Shown here: in pieces, positions 8,895 through 16,785 of the stretch
How positions within the stretch are numbered: position 1 is the stretch's first letter
Layout of the letters: the number at the start of each line of letters is the position of its first letter
NCBI GenBank assembly: GCA_964565895.1
Contig: CAZMGT010000045.1
Location: forward strand, 1-33,258
Reading direction: 5' to 3'
DNA from: CAZMGT01 sp964565895
Lineage (GTDB): Bacteria; Armatimonadota; Zipacnadia; UBA1398; CAZMGT01
DNA: 33,258 nucleotides
Notes under the pieces: generated by a model
Seen by the model: the letters and a program-made list of their open reading frames with translations, nothing else
What the model was told of the DNA's origin: nothing
The model's database searches: none
Position numbers and translations under genes: made by a program

Positions 8895-10202
8895 ATGGTC
8901 AGCGTCCGCCGCTTCGACACCGAAAAACACTCGCCGGAGGCGATCGCCGCCGAGCTTCGCCCGCCGCTGCTCGAGCGCTATGAAGATGAGGCGCGCGCCG
9001 TGGAGGAGATCGTCCAGCGCGTGCGCCGCGAGGGCGACGCCGCGGTCCTCGACTATACGCGGCGGTTTGACTGCCCAGAAATGCGCGCGGAGAGGCTTGA
9101 GGTAGGCGAGGACGAGGTTACCGCGGCCCTGCGCGAGGCCGACCCGGACGTCGTCCGCGCCCTACAGCAGGCGTGCGAGAGCGTGCGCCGGTTTCACGAG
9201 CTGTGCCTGCAGCGATCGTGGCTGGAACATTTCGAGGGCTACGCGCTGGGGGTCAAGTATACGCCCATCCGCCGCGTAGGCGTCTACGCCCCGGGCGGGC
9301 TGCCCCTCCCCTCGAGCGTCTACATGAGCGCCATTCCGGCAAAGGTCGCCGGGGTGCGGGAGATCGTTTTATGCACGCCGCCCGCGCGCGATGGTCGGGT
9401 TAACCAGCTAATGCTCGTCGCGGCGAGCCTCGCCGGGGTCGACCGCATCTTCGCCATCGGCGGGGCCCAGGCCATCGCCGCCATGGCCTTCGGCACGGAA
9501 ACCGTCCCCCGCGTGGACAAGATCGTCGGGCCGGGCAACATCTACGTCCTGCTCGCCAAGCGCGCGGTGTTCGGCCAGGTGGGCATCGAGTGCCTTCCCG
9601 GGCCGAGCGACGTTTTGGTCATCGCCGACGAGAGCGCGCCCGCGCGCTATGTTGCCGCGGACCTGCTCAGCCAGCTCGAGCACGGCCCGGGGTCGTCGGC
9701 GGTGTTATGCACGCCCTCAAGCGCCCTCGCCGAGGACGTGCTCGCCGAGCTAGAGCGCCAGCTCGCCGACCTTCCCCGGCGCGAGACGGCGGAGAAAAAC
9801 CTCGCCGAGCGGGGGGCGATCGTCCTCTGCCGCGACCTCGCCGACTGCGCGCGCGTGGCCAACGCCATCGCCCCGGAGCACCTGGAGATCATCGTCGAGG
9901 GCGACCCGGGGCGGCTGCTCGGGCTAATCGAAAACGCGGGCGCGGTGTTCCTCGGGCGCTACGCGCCGGAGCCGGTGGGCGATTACGTCGCCGGGCCGTC
10001 GCACGTTCTCCCCACGGAGGGGATGAGCCGGTTTATGTCGGTGCTCGGGGTGGAAGATTTCCTAAAGCGCACGAGCATTATCTCGTATTCGCGCGAGGCG
10101 CTCGTGGCCCGCGCGCGTACGGTGCAGCTTCTCGCCGAGGCCGAGGGGCTCGCCGCCCATGCGCGGAGCATCGCGGTAAGGCTCGAGGAGGGCCAACCCT
10201 AG
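8895..10202 (+). CDS. hisD: Histidinol dehydrogenase
   Basis: The 435-residue product matches HisD length (about 430). HisD oxidises L-histidinol to histidine in two NAD-dependent steps with a zinc ion. Expected zinc ligands are Q260 and H263 (SQLEHGP), D363 (VGDYVAGP) and H422 (GLAAHA). The catalytic pair is E328-H329 in IAPEHLE. Family strings RRVGVYAPGG, VGPGNIYV and PGPSDVLVIAD are present. The start at 8895 follows GAGGGTGAGGG; the longer frame begins inside the preceding gene. It is the last gene of the plus-strand run, with no other his gene in the window. HisD paralogues such as the sulfopropanediol dehydrogenase HpsN exist, but the conserved residues, including E417 near the C-terminus, favour true HisD. 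Confidence 0.88.
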   Translation: MVSVRRFDTEKHSPEAIAAELRPPLLERYEDEARAVEEIVQRVRREGDAAVLDYTRRFDCPEMRAERLEVGEDEVTAALREADPDVVRALQQACESVRRFHELCLQRSWLEHFEGYALGVKYTPIRRVGVYAPGGLPLPSSVYMSAIPAKVAGVREIVLCTPPARDGRVNQLMLVAASLAGVDRIFAIGGAQAIAAMAFGTETVPRVDKIVGPGNIYVLLAKRAVFGQVGIECLPGPSDVLVIADESAPARYVAADLLSQLEHGPGSSAVLCTPSSALAEDVLAELERQLADLPRRETAEKNLAERGAIVLCRDLADCARVANAIAPEHLEIIVEGDPGRLLGLIENAGAVFLGRYAPEPVGDYVAGPSHVLPTEGMSRFMSVLGVEDFLKRTSIISYSREALVARARTVQLLAEAEGLAAHARSIAVRLEEGQP

Positions 10203-10212
10203 GCCCCGCGCC

Positions 10213-11028
10213 CTACTGTTCCCCTTCCTCCTGCTCCTCTTGCTCAAGCAGGCGCTGAACGGCATCGGGGTTGACCAAAAACAGCGTGGGGTTTTCTTGC
10301 AACAGCTCCACGCCGGTGTCGATCAATCCCTTGGCGTCGATTACGCGGACCTCCGCCTCGCCGATCTTCCCCACCTGAATTAGCTCCCGCTCGCGCAGCG
10401 CAGGCTCGAGCACGGTAAAGTCGCGCTCGATCCCCCAGCGGTGCAGGCGCACGCGCACCGTGCGCTTTTGCCCGTTTTCGTCAACGATCGTCGCCGCTAC
10501 CGGCTCCGGCAGCAGGTGCCAGGGCGACTCCGCCAGCTCCTCCACGGTGTGCACCGTGGTGCACGAGTTTAGGTCCACGCCGAGGAGGACGATTTTCCCG
10601 CCCTCAATGGCCATGCGGTAATATGGCGTGCCCCGGCCGCAGGGTGTGGGGCACTGCTCGTGTCCGCGCACGAGGTCATAGGCGAGCGGCCCCACGCAGG
10701 CGACGGAGTGCGTGGGGTGCAGGCTGCGCACGGCGTCCCAGCGCTGGCGAAACGTCTCCGGAATGACCCCCGTCCAGCACGGCGTTTCGCGCACGTCGAA
10801 GTGCGGCGGGTTGTCCGGCGAGTCCTCGGGCGAGCCGGTGAGCGTGGGGACGATCACCGTGCCCTCGGCGCCCACGGCGTCGAGCAGGCCGTCGATTACC
10901 GCGTCGGCCCCGCCCTCCACTTCGCCCAGGCTGTTCAGGGAGCTGTGCACCAGGATGACATCGGCGGGAGCGATCCCCAGCGCAGCCAGGCCTTGGGCGA
11001 TATCGCTGCGTGTCACCTTCTCCGCCAT
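10213..11028 (-). CDS. AAC(3)-family N-acetyltransferase fold protein
   Basis: The 271-residue product fits the antibiotic NAT (AAC(3)/YokD) family, which transfers acetyl from acetyl-CoA to an amino group. Family features are VHSSLNSLG near residue 27, GTVIVPTLT near 56, RSLHPTHSVA near 101 with the conserved His107, and GRGTPYYRM plus a GGKIVLLGV strand at 131-150. The start at 11028 has GGGAGG about nine bases upstream. Environmental members of this fold are widespread, and many have unknown or cell-wall-sugar substrates, so resistance to aminoglycosides should not be assumed. It ends 10 bases from the hisD stop (convergent) and is divergent from lpdA. Confidence 0.82.
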   Translation of the reverse strand: MAEKVTRSDIAQGLAALGIAPADVILVHSSLNSLGEVEGGADAVIDGLLDAVGAEGTVIVPTLTGSPEDSPDNPPHFDVRETPCWTGVIPETFRQRWDAVRSLHPTHSVACVGPLAYDLVRGHEQCPTPCGRGTPYYRMAIEGGKIVLLGVDLNSCTTVHTVEELAESPWHLLPEPVAATIVDENGQKRTVRVRLHRWGIERDFTVLEPALRERELIQVGKIGEAEVRVIDAKGLIDTGVELLQENPTLFLVNPDAVQRLLEQEEQEEGEQ

Positions 11029-11269
11029 GGAGCACTACCTCCCGCCTGGCTTTTCGCGCAGCAGGGCGCCGATTCCTAGCCCCGTCGCTGCGCCGCCGAG
11101 CTAAGCGAGCCTAGGAAAACCAAGCCCCGCGAAGAACAACTAACTGCCCGCGCGCGGGCGCCGGCCTGCTTTGCGGCGTTCGTCGCGGGGGCCTGTGGCG
11201 TTTTTTTGCCTCGGGCGCGTTTGCGCCGCGCGCGCAAGCGCCCGCTCTGTGGAAGAAGGGAGCGTGCGC

Positions 11270-12664
11270 ATGTACGACATTGCCGTGTTGGGCGGAGGGC
11301 CCGGGGGCTATGTTGCCGCGTTGCGCGCCGCGCAGCTTGGCGCTGCGGTGTGCCTTGTCGAGCAAGACGAGCTCGGCGGGGTGTGCCTAAACAAAGGGTG
11401 CATCCCCACCAAGGCCCTGCTCGCCTCCGCCGAGGTTTACGCCAAGGCTCGCCGGGCGGAGGAGTTCGGCGTTTGCCTCTCCGGCCTGGGGTTTGACTGG
11501 GGGAAGATTCAGGCGCGCAGCGGGGCGGTGGTGCGCCGCCTGCGCCAGGGGCTGGAGCGCCTGCTGCGCGGGCGCGGGGTAGAGGTCCTGCGCGGGCGGG
11601 GCGAGCTCGTTGGCGAGGGCGAGCTCGTCGTCCACACGCCGGACGGCGCGCAGCAAACCGTTCGCGCGCGGGCGGTGATCGTAGCCACCGGCTCGTTGCC
11701 CGGAGAGCTTTCCCAGGCGTCTTTTGACGGCCAGGTTGTGCTTAACAGCGACCACGCGCTTGCCCTGCGCGAGCTCCCCAAGCGGCTGGTCATCGTTGGC
11801 GCGGGCGTTGTCGGGTGCGAGTTTGCGTGCTTGTTCTCGGCGTTTGGCGTGGAGGTAACGCTTGTCGAGCTTCTCCCGCGCATTCTGCCCATGGAGGACA
11901 GCCGCATTTCCGCGGCCCTTGCCGCCGCGCTGCGCAAGTGCGGGGTGCGCATTTATACGGGCACGGCGCTGCAGGGGGTTGAACGCCGCGCGGAGGGCGC
12001 GGTGGCCACGCTCGAGGAGGGCACGGAGCTTCTCGCCGACGCCTTGCTCGTCGCCGTGGGCCGCGTGCCCCGCAGCCAGGGGCTGGGGCTGGAGGAGCTG
12101 GGTGTGGAGCTTGAGCGCGGGGCGCTTGCCGTGGACGAGGCAATGCGCACCTCGCTCCCCTGGCTTTACGCCATCGGCGACGTAACGGCAAAAACCTTTC
12201 TCGCCCACGCGGCCAGCGCCCAGGGCGTCGTCGCCGCAGAGCGCATCCTCAACGCCTCAGAGCGCGAGCTGAACTATCGCGCGATCCCGAGCTGCATCTT
12301 TACCATCCCCGAGGTAGCGAGCATCGGCTATACCGAGGACGAGCTGAAGGAGCGAGGGATGGAGTATACCGTGGGCCAGTTTCCCCTCGGGGCGAGCGGG
12401 CGCGCCGTCGCCCTGGGCGAGGGGGAGGGGTTCGTCAAGCTCCTCGCCGCGCCAGATGGCACGCTCCTTGGGGCGCATATTATCGGCCCGCACGCCACGG
12501 AGATGATCGCCCCCGTGGCCCTGGCCATGCAGGCCGGCCTGGGGGCGGAGGAAGTTGCCGATGCCGTCCAGGCGCATCCCACGATGGCCGAGGCGGTGGT
12601 CGAGGCCGCCGCGGCCATCTTCGGCGAGGCGCTGCACATTATCGGGCCGCCGCGCAGGGGCTAG
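11270..12664 (+). CDS. lpdA: Dihydrolipoamide dehydrogenase (E3)
   Basis: This 464-residue flavoprotein reoxidises dihydrolipoamide of 2-oxoacid dehydrogenases or the glycine cleavage system, reducing NAD. It has the FAD motif GGGPGG at 8-13, the redox disulfide C39/C44 in GGVCLNKGCIPTK, the NAD motif VGAGVVG at 176-182, the second FAD motif YAIGDVT near 300, and the C-terminal His436/Glu441 dyad in AHPTMAE. The ATG at 11270 is preceded by GAAGAAGGGAG. Length and all active residues are standard. No E1 or E2 subunit gene lies nearby, so the complex it serves is unknown. Confidence 0.93.
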   Translation: MYDIAVLGGGPGGYVAALRAAQLGAAVCLVEQDELGGVCLNKGCIPTKALLASAEVYAKARRAEEFGVCLSGLGFDWGKIQARSGAVVRRLRQGLERLLRGRGVEVLRGRGELVGEGELVVHTPDGAQQTVRARAVIVATGSLPGELSQASFDGQVVLNSDHALALRELPKRLVIVGAGVVGCEFACLFSAFGVEVTLVELLPRILPMEDSRISAALAAALRKCGVRIYTGTALQGVERRAEGAVATLEEGTELLADALLVAVGRVPRSQGLGLEELGVELERGALAVDEAMRTSLPWLYAIGDVTAKTFLAHAASAQGVVAAERILNASERELNYRAIPSCIFTIPEVASIGYTEDELKERGMEYTVGQFPLGASGRAVALGEGEGFVKLLAAPDGTLLGAHIIGPHATEMIAPVALAMQAGLGAEEVADAVQAHPTMAEAVVEAAAAIFGEALHIIGPPRRG

Positions 12665-12670
12665 CCGGTG

Positions 12671-12692
12671 CACGGCGGGTTGAGCCGCCGTG
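12671..12692 (+). terminator. Hairpin after lpdA, possible terminator
   Basis: CACGGCGG, a six-base loop, then CCGCCGTG form a perfect 8-bp stem starting seven bases after the lpdA stop. The position suits a transcript end, but no T-tract follows, so it is a terminator-like hairpin at most. Confidence 0.4.
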
Positions 12693-12763
12693 GGCGAGGA
12701 TAAACCGCGCGCCCCGCCAAGCTGTTAACTGGAAAAAAACAGCGCCGCTGGGGGACAGCGAAA

Positions 12764-13531
12764 ATGGCCGAACAGCGCGTTCCCGACCCACAGGAGCCGA
12801 TCCGCGGGATGAGCCCGCCCACCGTCCCGCCGACCATTCCGCCGCAGTTTTCGCCCCCGGGGCAAAAGCCGCGCAGCGGGATGAGCACGGGGTGTATGAT
12901 TGCGCTCATTTTGGGCATCGTGGCCGTGCTCTGCGCGGGCGGCTGCGGCTTGTTATTTATCGCGGGATACAAAAAGGCCGAGGAGGTCGCGCAGGAGGCC
13001 GGCGTTGACCTTAAACAATCGATCCGCAGCGGGGTAAAGATGGCCCTACAGACGGAACCGATCGCCGAGAGCGAGATGACCTATGTCGCCGAGGTGGGCT
13101 ATCTCGACCCCGAGACGGGTCGGGTGAGGGAGATGAAAAAGTTCAAGGGGGTAGAGCTGGGCGGGGTGGGCATCGCGGTGATCGGTTTTGCCGAGAAGCC
13201 GGCGGAGGAGCTGGGCGTCGCTCCGGCCGGCAGAGGGGAGAAGACCTACCTGCTTGAGCTGGCCTGCGAGTCGCTCGACGGCGAAGAGCACGATTTCGAC
13301 ACGGAGTTTTTCACCATGGCCGTGTGCGCCTCGGGCCTTCAGCAAAGCCCCTCAGGGACGACCAAGGACCACCAGGGAACGGTGCCCGCGGGGGGCGACA
13401 TGGGCTTCCCCGAGCTTATCTTTCGCCTGCCGGAGAGCGCGGGCGAGGTGAACATTAAGATCGTTCACGTGGGCAAAGACGGCGTGTTCCGCGGCGTGGT
13501 CGTTCCGGGAAGGGCGATCCCCGCCGACTAG
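12764..13531 (+). CDS. Membrane-anchored protein of unknown function
   Basis: I do not recognise this 255-residue protein. It starts with a Pro-rich cytosolic segment (residues 1-40), then one hydrophobic helix (about 44-67, rich in Ile, Val, Cys and Gly), then about 185 residues predicted outside with alternating hydrophobic strands. A few cysteines are present outside but no CxxC pair or lipobox. GGGGGAC lies shortly before the ATG. It sits between lpdA and the convergent sulfatase at 13557, with stops 25 bases apart. The combination of a Pro-rich tail, a single anchor and a small beta domain is common in uncharacterised planctomycete-type proteins. Confidence 0.7.
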   Translation: MAEQRVPDPQEPIRGMSPPTVPPTIPPQFSPPGQKPRSGMSTGCMIALILGIVAVLCAGGCGLLFIAGYKKAEEVAQEAGVDLKQSIRSGVKMALQTEPIAESEMTYVAEVGYLDPETGRVREMKKFKGVELGGVGIAVIGFAEKPAEELGVAPAGRGEKTYLLELACESLDGEEHDFDTEFFTMAVCASGLQQSPSGTTKDHQGTVPAGGDMGFPELIFRLPESAGEVNIKIVHVGKDGVFRGVVVPGRAIPAD

Positions 13532-13556
13532 CGCGCCAGCCCACGCCCCACTCGCC

Positions 13557-15071
13557 TTAGGCGGGCGGCAAGGCCGCCTTCCACCCCGCGTGCAACTGCT
13601 CGGCGAGCTGGGCCACAAGCCGCTTGTTCTCCGGGCGGTTGGCAATGTTTACGTTCTCCTTCGGGTCAACCTTGTGGTCGTAAAGCTCGCGCTGGCAAAA
13701 ATCTTTGCTTTCGTCTACGGCGCGCCACTCGGTGAACCGATATCTATCCGTGCGCATGGAGTAGCCCATGACCCGGCCCACGCCGCGGACATAGCGCGGA
13801 TATTGGCTAAACGCCGCCTTTTTCCACGGCCGGTTGGGGTCCTCGAGGAGGGGGACAAAGCTCGTCCCCTCCAAGCCCTCAGGCAGGGGCAGGCCGCACA
13901 GCTCGCACAGCGTGGGGTAAATATCCACGAACTCCACCAGGGCGTCGGTGCTCCGCCCAGCGGTCTTCTGCCCGGGAACGCTAATCATTAGCAGCGAGCG
14001 CACGGAGGTCTCGAAGTTCGTGTGCTTGCACCACAGCCCGTGCTCGCCGAGCTGCCAGCCGTGGTCGCCCCAGACGATGATGATCGTTCGCTCGCGCAGG
14101 CCCAGCCGCTCTAGCTCGGCGATCACCCGCCCCACCTGGGCGTCGGTATAACTGGTGCACGCGTAGTAGCCGTGGATGAGCTGCAGGGCTTGCTCGTCGC
14201 TCACCGGGCCCTGCTTAGGGATGCCGTAATACTTGCGCAGCTCGCCCCAGTTGGTGAGCGCGACCTGCGGCGCGTCCTTCGGGGCGAACGGATTGTCGGC
14301 GAGCGAGAGCTGGTCTTTGCGATAAAGGTCCCAGTACTTCTTTGGGGCGACAAACGGGAGGTGCGGCTTGAGGAAGCCCACGGCGAAGAAAAACGGGCGG
14401 TCTTTGATCTCGTTGAGCACCTGAATCGCCTTGTCCGCCGTGGCCCCGTCGGCAAGGGCGTTGTCGGGGACGTCGGGGGCCTCCCACGCCGGGCCGCGGG
14501 GGCGCTGGCGCCAGTCGCGAATGTCCTTCCCCTGGGCCTTCGCCTCGGCGAGCAGCCGCTCGAGCAGGGCAATGTTCTCCTTTGTGTGATACGTCGGCCG
14601 CTTCGGCCCCCACCAGGGCACGCTCCATGACTGGGGGTCGTCCAGGCCGCCGTGGTAGACCTTGCTCAGACCCTGGGTGTGATAGCCGTGGAGCTTGAAC
14701 TGCTCGGGCAGGGTGACCACGTTGGGGATCGTTTTGCGAAAGTGCGTTTGTAGGTCGTAGACCATCGTCGTGTCCGGCCGCCGTCCGGTAAGCAGCGAGG
14801 TGCGCGAGGGGCTGCACACCGCCTGCTGGCAGTAGGCGCGCTGAAAGATCAGCCCCTCCGCGGCGAGCTGATCCAAATGCGGCGACTTAACCACCGGGTC
14901 GCCGTAGCAGCCGAGCTGCGGGCGCAGGTCGTCAATGGCGATGAATAGGACGTTCATGTCCAGCTTCCTGCCCAGCGCCGCGCCCAGGCTGTGCACGATC
15001 GGCGCGCAGAACGAAAACCCCGCGGCAGCAGCCGCTGTTTGGAAAAACCTCCTCCGTGTCATTGCCGGCAT
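13557..15071 (-). CDS. Sulfatase, iduronate-2-sulfatase-like, twin-arginine leader
   Basis: This 504-residue exported sulfatase has the leader MTRRRFFQTAAAAAG. The fold begins NVLFIAIDDLRPQLGCYGD, with metal Asp47/Asp48, the hallmark opening of iduronate-2-sulfatase-like enzymes. The signature CSPSR gives the formylglycine precursor C86, followed by TSLLTGRRPDTT, again typical of that group. A later VWGDHGWQLGEHG supplies the second set of metal ligands. Bacterial members act on many sulfated glycans, so the mammalian name does not fix the substrate. The ATG at 15071 is backed by GGAGAGG; the second ATG at 15062 lacks a ribosome site. It follows the next sulfatase by 71 bases on the same strand, probably one operon. 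Its stop is TAA, one of only three here. Confidence 0.92.
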   Translation of the reverse strand: MPAMTRRRFFQTAAAAAGFSFCAPIVHSLGAALGRKLDMNVLFIAIDDLRPQLGCYGDPVVKSPHLDQLAAEGLIFQRAYCQQAVCSPSRTSLLTGRRPDTTMVYDLQTHFRKTIPNVVTLPEQFKLHGYHTQGLSKVYHGGLDDPQSWSVPWWGPKRPTYHTKENIALLERLLAEAKAQGKDIRDWRQRPRGPAWEAPDVPDNALADGATADKAIQVLNEIKDRPFFFAVGFLKPHLPFVAPKKYWDLYRKDQLSLADNPFAPKDAPQVALTNWGELRKYYGIPKQGPVSDEQALQLIHGYYACTSYTDAQVGRVIAELERLGLRERTIIIVWGDHGWQLGEHGLWCKHTNFETSVRSLLMISVPGQKTAGRSTDALVEFVDIYPTLCELCGLPLPEGLEGTSFVPLLEDPNRPWKKAAFSQYPRYVRGVGRVMGYSMRTDRYRFTEWRAVDESKDFCQRELYDHKVDPKENVNIANRPENKRLVAQLAEQLHAGWKAALPPA

Positions 15072-15142
15072 GTTCCTCTTCCTCTCCTTTCGCCTCGGCC
15101 GTTAGAGGCCGCGCGGAGCAGCCCCCGGCGCGCGGAGGCCGG

Positions 15143-16627
15143 CTATTTCCTCTGCCGGTGGCCCCCGTAGTAGGGGTAGCTGTCCCACAGTTCGCCGCGG
15201 CCGAGGGCGCGCGCGTCTTTTATCTCCGCCATCCACCGCTCAAGCTCGCGCGCCAGCCGCTGTTTGACCTCGGCATACTCCGGCTTGTCCGCCACGTTGC
15301 GGAGCTGGCCCGGGTCGTTGCGCAGGTGATAAAGCTCCTCCGCGGGGCGTTTGTCGAAGGCCAGGGCAAACAGCTCGCGCACGGCCTCGTCCTCGCGGTG
15401 GTCGAGCATGTAGAACTTCGTCGGCGAATCATCGCAGTCGCCAAAGCCCCGCGCCCAGCGGCCGATGGGCTGGGGGTCGCCCGCGGGCCAGCGCTCGGGC
15501 GCGAAGTTGCGGATATACAAAAACTCGTGCGTGCGCACGGCGCGGCTGGGATAGCCCAAGCCCCCCGCGCGGCACCAGGCGTGCCGCTCGCGGCCGAAAA
15601 ACACCTTGTTGCGCTCGGGGTCTGTGCGGCCGGAGCTGTTTGAGGTGAGAATGTTCAAAAAGCTCTTGCCCGTCATCTCGGGCAGGGGCTCCAGGCCGGC
15701 GGCCTCGAGAAACGTGGGCGCGAAATCCTCGAAGCTAATGAAGTCGTCCACCACCCTCCCCCCAGGGACGCGCTCCGGCCAGCGCACGGCAAGGGGCATG
15801 CGCGTGCCGAAGTCATAGAGGTTGGCCTTCGCCCGGGGAAAGGCCATGCCGTTGTCGCTGGTCACCACAACGAGCGTGTTGTCGAGCAGGCCGCGCTGCT
15901 CGAGAAGCTTGAGCATCGCCCCCACGTCGCTGTCGTAGCGCTGAACGTCGAGGTAATAGTCCAAAATGTCGCTGCGCACCTCGGGCGCGTCGGGCAGGTG
16001 GGGAGGGACGATGACCTTGCTTGGGTCCATTCCCGCGGCGCGGCCGGAGCCTTTTTTATACGGGCGGTGGGGGTCGTAGCTGCCGAACCAAAAGCAAAAC
16101 GGCTTGCCCTCAGGGACGCTGTTTAAAAACTCCTCGAAGTTCTTATAGCGGTTGCCCGCGGGGTTGCGCTTGCGCCCGCCGGGCTCGTCGCGCCCCGGGC
16201 CCCAGCCCTTGCGCATATAGCCCACGTGATAGCCGGCGGCCTCGAGCAGGTCCGGATACACGGGGAACTTGCTGGGCAGCGTCCCCCACAGGTCGCCCCC
16301 CTCCTCCAGCCGCCACGGCGCTTGGCCGGTGAGGATCGAGCTGCGCGAGGGGCTGCACGAGGGCGCGCAGCAATAGGCATGGCGAAAGAGCACACCCTCG
16401 CGCGCCACGCGGTCGAACGCCGGCGTTTTGACCACCGGGTCGTTCATGATGCTCGTATGGGCCCACGACTGGTCGTCGGCGATGCAAAACAGAATGTTGG
16501 GGCGGGGTTTTTTGCGCTTTGGCGAAGCCCCTGCGCCACCGCCTTGGGCGGAGGCGAACATCGTTTGAGCAAACGCGCCGGCGAGGGCGCCGAGGCTTGC
16601 TCGCTGCAGGAAACCGCGCCTGTCCAT
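15143..16627 (-). CDS. Sulfatase, Cys-type, twin-arginine leader
   Basis: This 494-residue exported sulfatase resembles the heparan N-sulfatase/sulfamidase-type branch in its opening NILFCIADDQSW and its DPHRPY segment, although that subfamily call is tentative. The leader is MDRRGFLQRASLGALAG, a twin-arginine-type signal. Metal Asp51/Asp52 and signature CSPSR with formylglycine precursor C91 are intact, and VVTSDNGMAFP and AEELYHLRNDP are in place. The ATG at 16627 is chosen because GGGAGGAG lies just upstream; the open frame to 16759 adds only a basic stretch. It is the first gene of a two-sulfatase minus-strand unit, divergent from the aminotransferase with 158 bases between starts. Confidence 0.92.
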   Translation of the reverse strand: MDRRGFLQRASLGALAGAFAQTMFASAQGGGAGASPKRKKPRPNILFCIADDQSWAHTSIMNDPVVKTPAFDRVAREGVLFRHAYCCAPSCSPSRSSILTGQAPWRLEEGGDLWGTLPSKFPVYPDLLEAAGYHVGYMRKGWGPGRDEPGGRKRNPAGNRYKNFEEFLNSVPEGKPFCFWFGSYDPHRPYKKGSGRAAGMDPSKVIVPPHLPDAPEVRSDILDYYLDVQRYDSDVGAMLKLLEQRGLLDNTLVVVTSDNGMAFPRAKANLYDFGTRMPLAVRWPERVPGGRVVDDFISFEDFAPTFLEAAGLEPLPEMTGKSFLNILTSNSSGRTDPERNKVFFGRERHAWCRAGGLGYPSRAVRTHEFLYIRNFAPERWPAGDPQPIGRWARGFGDCDDSPTKFYMLDHREDEAVRELFALAFDKRPAEELYHLRNDPGQLRNVADKPEYAEVKQRLARELERWMAEIKDARALGRGELWDSYPYYGGHRQRK

Positions 16628-16785
16628 AGCTAGCTCCTCCCAGGCAAAGCAAGGTGCCACGCGGGGCATTCGGCGTCGGCCGCCGCCTCCCTTCTCTTGG
16701 CCGCTAACTGGGCAAAGGGCTGCGCTGGGAGGGGGGCGAAGTAGTGGCTTGCCACGCAACGCGAAATTCGCAGTGGAGGAGCAAA

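Noticed and set aside
10213..11028. Aminoglycoside resistance gene
   Set aside because: Only the AAC(3)/YokD fold is supported. Environmental members have diverse or unknown substrates and there is no mobile or resistance context here.
11146..11159. Perfect 14-base palindrome GCCCGCGCGCGGGC between the acetyltransferase and lpdA
   Set aside because: It is made only of G and C in CG-rich order, which arises easily in this composition; there is no second copy or partner to support an operator.
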